From the NCBI GenBank assembly GCA_021769625.1, contig JAETSN010000003.1:51734-115733 (forward strand): DNA of 64,000 nt. The letters are read 5' to 3'. Every line of letters starts with the position of its first letter. The stretch's first letter is position 1. Below are positions 18,484 to 25,946 of this stretch, one piece after another. The translations under genes were made by a program, and so were the position numbers. This stretch comes from [Clostridium] symbiosum. GTDB taxonomy: Bacteria > Bacillota > Clostridia > Lachnospirales > Lachnospiraceae. The notes beneath the pieces were generated by a model. It had not been told where the DNA came from and searched no databases. It saw nothing but the letters and a program-made list of their open reading frames with translations.

Positions 18484-19819
18484 AATAAAAAGACGTGCCA
18501 TACTGATCAGCATCGGTATGATCCTGCTGGTGGTCGCGGTGGCAGTTTTGGGAAATCTGTCCAGAATAAGGAGCAGGTTTTCAGTGAAAGAGGAAACGGA
18601 AAGCGAAAGTGAAGCGACGTCCCAGATCGATTCCCTGACAGGAGAGGAGCCGGCTGGGGACAGCGAAGAGGCAGAAGATGCGGAAATTTATGCGAAGGAA
18701 GGGTTCGCCGGTTCCGATCCTTCTTTACAGGTCGGGGATGATCTGCGGGCATTTATGCGGGAGGACACTTTTTTTGACAAAGAGCTGACCAGCTATGAAA
18801 AGAAACTGCTGGAAGCAAATGAAAAGGCTCTGTATTTTGTGACCACTTCGGTGGAGCAGGATCTGAGAATACAGATTTTGGACAGCAGCGGCGCTGTTGT
18901 GACAGGTGTTCCTTTTGTGATCAATCTGAAAGAAAAAGGAAGTTATAAAGATCAGGACAAAGACGGCATCATATATATCAGCGGATTGAACGCCGGGGAG
19001 TATGAAGTGACGCTCTCGGAGGTTTCTGATTATGAGGTGCCAAAACCGACACTTGTGTCAGTGAAAGATAAGGTGGAGTACACAGCCATTCCGGATATCA
19101 CGCTGCTGATGAAGACGGAGGCGGATATCATCGCGGAGGAAGAGGATACGGAATATAAGGATGCTCTGGAGGATGCCGACGATACGGAGATCGTGGATAT
19201 CCGGGATTTGGGCGGCGAGGGACAGATGGGTATCGACGTCTCCAAGTGGAACGGCAGCATCGATTGGGACAGAGTGCGGAACGCGGGCATTACATATGCG
19301 ATTATCCGCTGCGGTTACCGGGGCTCTTCCACCGGAGCGCTCGTGGAAGATCCCTATTTCAGGGAAAATATGCAGGGTGCCCTGAACGCAGGACTGAAAG
19401 TGGGCGTGTACTTTTTCACTCAGGCGACGAACGAGGTGGAAGCCGTGGAGGAGGCCAGTATGGCGATCGCGCTCTGCAGGGATTACAGAGTGACTTATCC
19501 GATCTTTATCGATACGGAGGGCGCGGGCGGAAACGGACGTGCGGACGGACTGGATATGGAGACAAGGACAAAGGTATGTCAGGCGTTCTGCCAGACCGTG
19601 GAGGATGCGGGATATACCGGAGGCATCTACGGCAGCAGGAACTGGTTCAGGACGAGGCTTCGGATGGACGCGCTGGAGGATCATGTGATCTGGCTTGCCG
19701 AATACCGCGAGAATCCGGTATATGCGGGGAATTATCACTTCTGGCAGTATACTTCCTCGGGAAACGTGGACGGGATTGAGGGCAGGGTGGATCTGGATAT
19801 CAGTTACTTAGCATATTGA
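18473..19819 (+). CDS. Membrane-anchored GH25 muramidase, shorter paralog
   Basis: About 448 residues; the start ATG at 18473 has GAGG six bases upstream inside rfbA, which decides it over the TTG two codons earlier. N-terminal membrane anchor (about 8-27), an acidic Ser/Glu linker, a beta domain (about 120-200) that resembles the Cna-B-like domain of the larger GH25 protein, and a GH25 domain from about 250 with GIDVSKWNG and FIDTEG. The catalytic domain is closely similar to that at 15.6-16.2 kb, so the two are paralogs. Coupling to rfbA suggests wall remodelling alongside polymer attachment. Confidence 0.9.
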   Translation: MDSRIKRRAILISIGMILLVVAVAVLGNLSRIRSRFSVKEETESESEATSQIDSLTGEEPAGDSEEAEDAEIYAKEGFAGSDPSLQVGDDLRAFMREDTFFDKELTSYEKKLLEANEKALYFVTTSVEQDLRIQILDSSGAVVTGVPFVINLKEKGSYKDQDKDGIIYISGLNAGEYEVTLSEVSDYEVPKPTLVSVKDKVEYTAIPDITLLMKTEADIIAEEEDTEYKDALEDADDTEIVDIRDLGGEGQMGIDVSKWNGSIDWDRVRNAGITYAIIRCGYRGSSTGALVEDPYFRENMQGALNAGLKVGVYFFTQATNEVEAVEEASMAIALCRDYRVTYPIFIDTEGAGGNGRADGLDMETRTKVCQAFCQTVEDAGYTGGIYGSRNWFRTRLRMDALEDHVIWLAEYRENPVYAGNYHFWQYTSSGNVDGIEGRVDLDISYLAY

Positions 19820-19835
19820 GTTGATGGTGGCGGAC

Positions 19836-19970
19836 GCCGGAAGAGAAATCAAATCCTCCGTCGCCGCGCTCTCGCTCCCAAAAAGCGTAGCGGTCACTAA
19901 GCTCGAAAATACCTCGCTAAGTGCCGACGCTTTTTAAGGGGCTCCTTGAGGATTTGATTTCTCTTCCGGC
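19836..19970 (+). repeat. Covarying-stem element, copy 5
   Basis: It starts 16 bp after the GH25 stop. The outer arms pair perfectly over 23 bp. The flanks TGGC and GTTA can pair outside the GAC bulge with two G-U pairs. The core is nearly identical to copies 4 and 6, but the tip has the short form GCTCGAAAATACCTCGC. Confidence 0.88.
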
Positions 19971-20147
19971 TGTTAGCGGTATTCGCTGAATGATATTGAG
20001 CGTTTGACAGAGCTGTTATGGTGATTTTTTTATTTAATATTTGTGATGTTTGGCTTTTTATTCTCGGAGAAGAGAAGACATCAAGGGTTATATGGATTTA
20101 GAATAGATCGAGGATTTTAGAGAAAAGTGAGATAAGGGGAGCGGAAT

Positions 20148-20711
20148 ATGGGTAAAATTACAGTGGAGACCTGTGATATCGAGGGGTTGAAGATCATTAC
20201 GCCGGCTGTTTTCGGGGATAACAGGGGATATTTTATGGAAACCTATCAGTATGAGGATTTTAAGGCAGCCGGGATCGGGCAGGTATTTGTGCAGGATAAT
20301 CAGTCCTCTTCCAGAAAGGGCGTGCTCCGGGGGCTGCATTTTCAGATTGATTTTCCGCAGGACAAGCTGGTGCGGGTGATCAGGGGAGAGGTTTTCGATG
20401 TGGCTGTGGATCTGAGGAAAGGTTCTCCTACTTTCGGGAAATGGCACGGCGAGATCCTGTCGGAGGAAAACAAGAAGCAGTTTTTCATTCCGAAGAATTT
20501 TGCCCATGGTTTTTTGGTGCTTTCCGAGACAGCGGAGTTTTGCTATAAATGTTCGGATTTTTATCATGCGAATGATGAGGGCGGGATCTACTATGCCGAT
20601 CCTGAGATCGGCATCGAATGGCCGATCCCGGAGGGAATGGAGCTCATTATGTCGGATAAAGATACAAAATGGGCGGGTTTTTCCGCTTATAAAGCGAATA
20701 TGGGCTTATAG
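20148..20711 (+). CDS. rfbC: dTDP-4-dehydrorhamnose 3,5-epimerase
   Basis: A 187-residue cupin-fold epimerase giving dTDP-4-keto-L-rhamnose. Motifs visible: VFGDNRGYFMETY, QDNQSSSRKGVLRGLHFQ with the conserved His, GEVFDVAVDLRKGSPTFGKW, and FIPKNFAHGFLVLS. The length is usual. The start follows AAGGGGAGCGG. About 180 bp of AT-rich sequence separate it from element copy 5; a TTGACA at 20004-20009 with a poor -10 is a possible promoter. The reductase rmlD, needed to finish dTDP-rhamnose, is not next to it nor elsewhere in the window. Confidence 0.96.
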   Translation: MGKITVETCDIEGLKIITPAVFGDNRGYFMETYQYEDFKAAGIGQVFVQDNQSSSRKGVLRGLHFQIDFPQDKLVRVIRGEVFDVAVDLRKGSPTFGKWHGEILSEENKKQFFIPKNFAHGFLVLSETAEFCYKCSDFYHANDEGGIYYADPEIGIEWPIPEGMELIMSDKDTKWAGFSAYKANMGL

Positions 20712-20724
20712 GAGATTGCCATAG

Positions 20725-21729
20725 ATGAATCATAAGAGAATTTCCAAGAAGATGGGAATTACCATTTTCTGTCTGCTGGCAGGGATCATGGCGCTGATCA
20801 TTGTGCTGCATCACAATCCTTTTGCCGATCCGCAGGAAGAGCTGGTGAAAAAGATCATCGCCTGTGTGCTGATCGTTGTTTCCTGTATTATTTTTATCAT
20901 ATTTTACGACAAACTGACCGTGCTTCCGGTGGAACTGTTTGAGAACAGGCGGCTGATCTGGAAGCTGGCGAAGAATGATTTTAAAAAGCGTTACGCGGGC
21001 TCCTATCTGGGTATCATCTGGGCGCTTGTGCAGCCGGTGGTGACGGTCGTCATGTACTGGTTTGTCTTTGAGAATTTTATGGGTTCCAAGGCGCAGTTTT
21101 TATCCAGCGGCACCAGTATGCCCTACGTGCTTTTTTTAGCGGCGGGACTGTGCCCCTGGTTTTATTTTTCGGAGGCTTTAAACAATGGGACAACAGCGCT
21201 TCTCGAATATAATTACCTGGTTAAGAAGGTGGTATTTAAGATCAGTATCCTGCCGATCATCAAGGTGATCGCAGCGACTTTTATCCACCTGTTTTTTGTG
21301 TTGGTGCTTTTGATCGTGGCGGCATTTTACGGATGCTATCCGACAATTTATACGATACAGATCATTTATTACAGCTTTTGCACGTTTATCCTGGTGCTTG
21401 GGCTGTCCTATACGACCTGCGCGATCGTCGTATTTTTCCGGGATCTGACTCAGATCATTTCCATAGTGCTGCAGGTCGGCATGTGGGCGACGCCGATCCT
21501 CTGGAGCATCGCGGTGCTGGATGACAAGCCGCCGATCTGGAACACGATAATCAAGATAAATCCCCTTGTGTATATTGTAAATGGATACCGGAGCGCGCTC
21601 TGCGAAGAACAGTGGTTTTTTGAAGATTTCTATTCTACGATGTATTTCTGGATCTTTACGGTCGTGGTTTTTGGCATCGGAGCGCTGATCTTTAAGAGGC
21701 TGAAGGTGCATTTTGCGGATGTGCTGTGA
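20725..21729 (+). CDS. wzm: ABC transporter permease for polysaccharide export
   Basis: A 334-residue ABC-2-type permease. Two N-terminal helices (about 10-28 and 43-65) precede the standard six-helix core, which is longer than many Wzm/TagG proteins. The core opens with NRRLIWKLAKNDFKKRYAGSYLG, a typical amphipathic start of O-antigen/teichoic-acid exporters, and ends with ALIFKRLKVHFADVL. It starts 13 bp after rfbC. It works with the ATPase at 22071, from which it is separated by element copy 6 and a second repeat. Confidence 0.92.
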   Translation: MNHKRISKKMGITIFCLLAGIMALIIVLHHNPFADPQEELVKKIIACVLIVVSCIIFIIFYDKLTVLPVELFENRRLIWKLAKNDFKKRYAGSYLGIIWALVQPVVTVVMYWFVFENFMGSKAQFLSSGTSMPYVLFLAAGLCPWFYFSEALNNGTTALLEYNYLVKKVVFKISILPIIKVIAATFIHLFFVLVLLIVAAFYGCYPTIYTIQIIYYSFCTFILVLGLSYTTCAIVVFFRDLTQIISIVLQVGMWATPILWSIAVLDDKPPIWNTIIKINPLVYIVNGYRSALCEEQWFFEDFYSTMYFWIFTVVVFGIGALIFKRLKVHFADVL

Positions 21730-21750
21730 CAGCGAGTGTCGGTAGCGGAC

Positions 21751-21887
21751 GCCGGGAGGAAAATCAAATCCTCCGTCGCCACGCTCTTGCTCCGTAAAAA
21801 GCGTAACGGACACTAAGCTCGTGAAATACCTCGCTAAGTGCCGACGCTTTTTAAGGGGCTCCTTGAGGATTTGATTTTCCTCCCGGC
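21751..21887 (+). repeat. Covarying-stem element, copy 6
   Basis: It starts 21 bp after the wzm stop, between permease and ATPase genes of one transporter. The outer arms pair perfectly over 23 bp, and the flanks TAGC and GCTA pair outside the GAC bulge. The inner stem is AAAAAGCG with CGCTTTTT. Confidence 0.88.
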
Positions 21888-21930
21888 TGGCTAAGGTGCT
21901 AACTAAACGCCCATGCAGTTAAATATGCAC

Positions 21931-22017
21931 ATATGCAGCAAGCTGCATGGCACGTGTACGGACAGCGCAGCAAGTGCGCAGTCCTGATTGAAGGTCGAGA
22001 CTTTTACAGTAATGACG
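21931..22017 (+). repeat. Second dispersed repeat, copy A (upstream of wzt)
   Basis: It aligns without obvious large gaps with 56947-57033. Shared words include GCAGCAA, GCAGTC followed by TGATT, and TTTTA followed by GTAA and ATGA. Local hairpins are present (GCGC, AGCAA loop, GCGC; and GCAGC with GCTGC). It ends about 54 bp before the wzt start. A leader RNA or regulatory site is possible, but the function is unknown. Confidence 0.55.
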
Positions 22018-22070
22018 TTGAGGGTTGAATTGCAGCCAATGTGCGGTAAAATGGAAACAGAGGTGAAAGT

Positions 22071-23384
22071 TTGATACAGGAAAGACCGATTGCAATCTCC
22101 GTCAGGGGAGTGGAAAAAATATATAAATTGTATGACAAGTCTTCCGACAGGGTCAGGGAGGCGCTGGGGCTTACGCGGAAAGCGCGGCATAAGAAGCATT
22201 ATGCGCTGAATGGCATTGACATGGAGATCTATCAGGGGGAGTGTGTCGGGATCATCGGGACGAACGGTTCTGGGAAATCCACCATCTTGAAGATCATCAC
22301 CGGGGTGCTTTCACCGAGTAAGGGAGAGGTGGAGGTAAACGGGCGTATTTCCGCGCTTTTGGAGCTGGGCGCCGGGTTTAATATGGAGTATAACGGGATC
22401 GAGAATGTCTATCTGAACGGGATGATGATCGGTTTTTCGGAGAAGGAGATCGACGAAAAGCTGCAGGACATTCTGGACTTTGCGGATATCGGGGATTATG
22501 TGTATCAGCCGGTAAAAACCTATTCCAGCGGTATGTTTGTCAGGCTGGCTTTTGCGGTCGCCATCAATATCGAGCCGGAGATTCTGATCGTGGACGAGGC
22601 GCTTTCCGTCGGAGATGTGTTTTTTCAGGCGAAGTGCTATCACAAGTTTGAAGAATTTAAGGAGATGGGGAAGACCATTGTCTTTGTCAGCCATGACCTG
22701 AGCAGCATCAGCAAATATTGCGACAGAGTGGTGCTGTTAAACAAGGGTGTGAAGCTGGGGGAGGGGTCTCCCAAGGAGATGATCGATACCTATAAGCAGG
22801 TGCTGGTAGGGCAGTATGAGATACCGGACGAGACGGAGCATACGAACCTGCTGCATGACGAGGACATCAGGGAAAAGGCAGCCGGAAAGGCAAAGGAGAA
22901 AAAAAAGGAAGGAAAGGAAGCGACGGCGCAGGGCATCAATCCGGAACTGCTGGAGTACGGTTCCAAGAAGGCGAAAATTGAGGAGTATTGTCTGACGGAC
23001 CGCAGCGGAGTGAAGACGACCGCCATTATCAAGGGGCAGGAGTACACGATCAGGATGAAGGTGTCCTTTGCGGAGGATTGTCCCGCGCCGATCTTTGCGT
23101 TTACGATCAAAAATATTAAGGGGACGGAGATCACCGGGACGAATACGATGGTGGAGAAAGCTTTTCTGGAACCGGTGAAGGCGGGCGATGTGAAGGAGAT
23201 CAGCTTTACACAGCATATGAACCTGCAGGGAGGGGAGTATCTGCTCTCCCTCGGTGTGACCGGTTATGAGGGGGATGATTTTACGGTGTATCACAGGCTG
23301 TATGATGTGCTGAATATGACGGTGATCTCCGATAAGGATACGGTGGGGTTTTATGATCCGGAGTCGCGGATAGAGGTGGTTTGA
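22071..23384 (+). CDS. wzt: ABC transporter ATPase with C-terminal glycan-binding domain (Wzt-type)
   Basis: A 437-residue ATPase. Walker A GTNGSGKST (about 64-72), signature YSSGM, Walker B LIVDEALSVGD and the switch His (VSHD) are all present. After a Lys/Glu-rich linker (about 262-285) a C-terminal beta-sandwich (about 300-437) matches the Wzt_C layout that recognises the capped end of the glycan. The start is TTG, with AGAGGTG at suitable distance and no nearby ATG in frame. The next gene encodes a possible capping enzyme, which fits the known Wzt_C/terminator pairing. The pair with wzm is split by a repeat. Confidence 0.92.
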   Translation: MIQERPIAISVRGVEKIYKLYDKSSDRVREALGLTRKARHKKHYALNGIDMEIYQGECVGIIGTNGSGKSTILKIITGVLSPSKGEVEVNGRISALLELGAGFNMEYNGIENVYLNGMMIGFSEKEIDEKLQDILDFADIGDYVYQPVKTYSSGMFVRLAFAVAINIEPEILIVDEALSVGDVFFQAKCYHKFEEFKEMGKTIVFVSHDLSSISKYCDRVVLLNKGVKLGEGSPKEMIDTYKQVLVGQYEIPDETEHTNLLHDEDIREKAAGKAKEKKKEGKEATAQGINPELLEYGSKKAKIEEYCLTDRSGVKTTAIIKGQEYTIRMKVSFAEDCPAPIFAFTIKNIKGTEITGTNTMVEKAFLEPVKAGDVKEISFTQHMNLQGGEYLLSLGVTGYEGDDFTVYHRLYDVLNMTVISDKDTVGFYDPESRIEVV

Positions 23385-23405
23385 GAACTTTTGGGAGATG
23401 CGGAC

Positions 23406-23544
23406 GCCGCCGGAGGACATAAATACCCTGTTCAGACGCGCTCTCGCTTGGAGAAAAACGCAGCGGGCACTAAGCTCGAAAATACCTCGCTAAGTGCCGG
23501 CGTTTTTCTACAGTCTTCACAGGGTATTTATGTCCTCCGGCGGC
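23406..23544 (+). repeat. Covarying-stem element, copy 7
   Basis: It starts 21 bp after the wzt stop. The outer arms pair perfectly over 26 bp, and the arm sequence (GCCGCCGGAGGACATAAATA at its start) is unlike copies 4-6. The inner stem is AAAAACGC with GCGTTTTT, and the shoulders resemble copy 1 (TTGGAG and CTACAGTCTT) rather than the main type. So copies 1 and 7 form a subfamily. Confidence 0.88.
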
Positions 23545-23549
23545 TGGTA

Positions 23550-23690
23550 GCGGTGAAGTGTAAAGTTCTGCAGCATAGAGGTGTATGATAAGAGTATGTA
23601 TGTTTTCTGGCGGTAGTGAAGTATAAAGTAGGTGTATGATATAAGAGTATGTATAAAACCTCCGGCGGCGAGTAGTTGTAAAGGGAAAGT
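23550..23690 (+). repeat. Imperfect tandem repeat after element copy 7
   Basis: Two units of about 60 bp begin GCGGT at 23550 and 23610 and share GTGAAGT(G/A)TAAAGT and GGTGTATGATA(TA)AGAGTATG. A third partial unit starts near 23665 with the CCTCCGGCGGC end of the covarying element repeated. It looks like local duplication of the junction between the element and its flank. Confidence 0.6.
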
Positions 23691-23747
23691 GTGGGAAGTG
23701 CGGAAAAGAATATGGGGTAATAGCGGTAGAGACGGAGAAAATTTGAG

Positions 23748-25946
23748 ATGGGTGTGATAAAAAAGAGAGAGGATACCGGGAAAATAGAGCGGATTGGGAA
23801 GGTGAGCCTCAATCTGGCGCATTATCCGGGGGAGGATCTGTATTGTGACGGGGCGGCGGAGGATGAGCTGCTTAGGATCGCGAGGGATTATGCGGAGGTG
23901 GAGTATCCGAAGATCATAGAGGAGCGCAGAAGCTGGGAGATATTGTATCATTTGTCGGCGCAGCGGGAGAATATTGTGGAGTGGCTGCCCATTGATAGGA
24001 GCATGAAAGTGCTGGAGGTGGGGGCGGGCTGCGGAGCCATAACGGGGGCGCTCGCGAAAAAGGCGGGCAGTGTCACCTGCGTGGATCTGTCGAAAAAACG
24101 CAGTATGATCAACGCGTACCGGCATTCGGACTGTGAGAATGTGACGATCCATGTGGGGAATTTTCAGGATATTGAGCCGGATCTTCCCTGTGATTATGAT
24201 TATATCTGTCTGATCGGGGTGTTGGAATATGCGCAGTCTTATATCGGCGGGGACACGCCTTTTGAGAATTTTCTGAATATCATCAGGCATCATTTGAAAC
24301 GTTCAGGATGTATTGTGATCGCGATAGAAAACAGGTTCGGCTTGAAGTACTGGGCGGGGTGTAAGGAGGACCATCTGGGGACTTACTTTTCGGGGATAGA
24401 AGGCTATCCGGACGGCGGTGTGGTGCGGACTTTCACGAGGAACGGACTGGAGAGGATTTTTTTAAACTGCGGGATAGAGGAGTATGCGTTCTATTATCCC
24501 TATCCTGACTATAAGTTTATGACTACGCTTTATTCGGACGAACGTCAGCCGAAGATGGGGGAGCTTTCCAACAATATCCGCAATTTTGACAGGGACCGGA
24601 TGGTGCTGTTCGACGAGAAGAAGGTTTATGACAGTATCTTGCGGGAAGGGCTGTTCCCGCTGTATGCCAATTCTTATCTGGCTGTGATCGGTCCGAAACC
24701 TTCTGTTTGTTATGTGAAATATTCCAATGACAGACAGCGGGAATACCGGATCAGAACGGAGATCCTGCCCGTCTCCCTGACGGGGATGGAGGGCAGGGAA
24801 GGGATGACGCCGGAGGAGGAAAGCAGCCTGCCCAAGCTTCTCGCCGTGAGGAAATACCCGCTGTGCAAAGAGGCGGGAGAGCATATCCGGAATATTGATA
24901 TGGCTTACCGGAAGCTGAAAGACCGTTACGCCGGCGGGGAACTGCGGATCAACCGCTGTAAGCTGGTGGAGACGGGGGAAGAGGAGAATTTCTATGCGGA
25001 ACTGGAATATATAGAGGGCGTCACGCTGGCGCAGCTTCTGGATGCCTGTCTGGAAAAGGATGATATGGAAGGGTTTATGCAGCTCTTCCGGAAATATCTC
25101 GCTCTGGTGGACTATCACAGCAAGGAGCCGGTGGCTGATTTTGATCTGATCTTTTCCAATATACTGATCAGCGCAAAGGACGCGGCGAAGCCTTTTGACG
25201 CTTTGCAGAACAGTTTCTGGACGCTGATCGATTATGAGTGGACTTTCGGAAAACAGGTGGATACAAAGGAACTGGTCTTCCGCGCTGTCTATTGTTATCT
25301 GCTCGAGGATGAGAAGCGGAATAAATTAGATCTTGACCTGATCATGCAGGAGCTGGGTATCCGGGATGAGGAAGCGGAGGAATACCGGACGCAGGAGAAG
25401 GCGTTCCAGCGTTTTGTGACGGGAAATCACCGCTCCATGGTGGAGATCCGGGATCTGATCGGTCACAAATGTTTTAAGCCGGAAGGTTTTCTGGAGAAAA
25501 TCCGTTTGGAGGAGAGGCGCGGGCGCATTCAGGTCTATGAGGATAGAGGACAGGGCTTTCAGGAGGAGACTTCCTTTTTCGCGGATGAACAGATGGCGGA
25601 GGATGAGCAGGGAATCCATCTGACGCTGTCGGTGGAGGCGGGCGTAAAGAGGCTTCGGATCGATCCGGCGTTTGCGGACTGCATGGTGCGGATAAAACAG
25701 TTGAACTGGAACGACAAAAATCTGGTATGGAGCGGAAAGGCTTCCGTACTGACAACGAACGGGACGAGGCTGGACGACACGGGCAGTTTTGTTTTTTCCA
25801 CGGAGGACCCGAATCTGGTGGTCTCGCTCGAGGGACAGCCTTTTGAGGAGGTAAATGTTCTGGAGGTCTGTGTGGAACGCTCTTTTATAGGAAGAGAGAT
25901 GGCGCTGGATATAGAGAACGCGGCAAAGAGGAGGCTCCGTCTGTGA
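23748..25946 (+). CDS. Methyltransferase-kinase fusion, WbdD-like glycan chain terminator candidate
   Basis: A 732-residue cytoplasmic protein. The N-terminal class I SAM methyltransferase has VLEVGAGCGAITG (about 88-100) and CVDLS. The central part carries a kinase-like pair: DFDLIFSN near 462 (catalytic Asp and Asn spacing) and LIDYEW near 493 (in the DFG position). The C-terminal 130 residues look like a beta domain. This methyltransferase-then-kinase order is that of WbdD, which caps E. coli O9a chains with methyl-phosphate read by Wzt. It lies directly after wzt with a C-terminal binding domain. The methyltransferase call is strong; the kinase call is moderate; the capping role is inferred. 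It overlaps the next gene by GTGA. Confidence 0.78.
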   Translation: MGVIKKREDTGKIERIGKVSLNLAHYPGEDLYCDGAAEDELLRIARDYAEVEYPKIIEERRSWEILYHLSAQRENIVEWLPIDRSMKVLEVGAGCGAITGALAKKAGSVTCVDLSKKRSMINAYRHSDCENVTIHVGNFQDIEPDLPCDYDYICLIGVLEYAQSYIGGDTPFENFLNIIRHHLKRSGCIVIAIENRFGLKYWAGCKEDHLGTYFSGIEGYPDGGVVRTFTRNGLERIFLNCGIEEYAFYYPYPDYKFMTTLYSDERQPKMGELSNNIRNFDRDRMVLFDEKKVYDSILREGLFPLYANSYLAVIGPKPSVCYVKYSNDRQREYRIRTEILPVSLTGMEGREGMTPEEESSLPKLLAVRKYPLCKEAGEHIRNIDMAYRKLKDRYAGGELRINRCKLVETGEEENFYAELEYIEGVTLAQLLDACLEKDDMEGFMQLFRKYLALVDYHSKEPVADFDLIFSNILISAKDAAKPFDALQNSFWTLIDYEWTFGKQVDTKELVFRAVYCYLLEDEKRNKLDLDLIMQELGIRDEEAEEYRTQEKAFQRFVTGNHRSMVEIRDLIGHKCFKPEGFLEKIRLEERRGRIQVYEDRGQGFQEETSFFADEQMAEDEQGIHLTLSVEAGVKRLRIDPAFADCMVRIKQLNWNDKNLVWSGKASVLTTNGTRLDDTGSFVFSTEDPNLVVSLEGQPFEEVNVLEVCVERSFIGREMALDIENAAKRRLRL

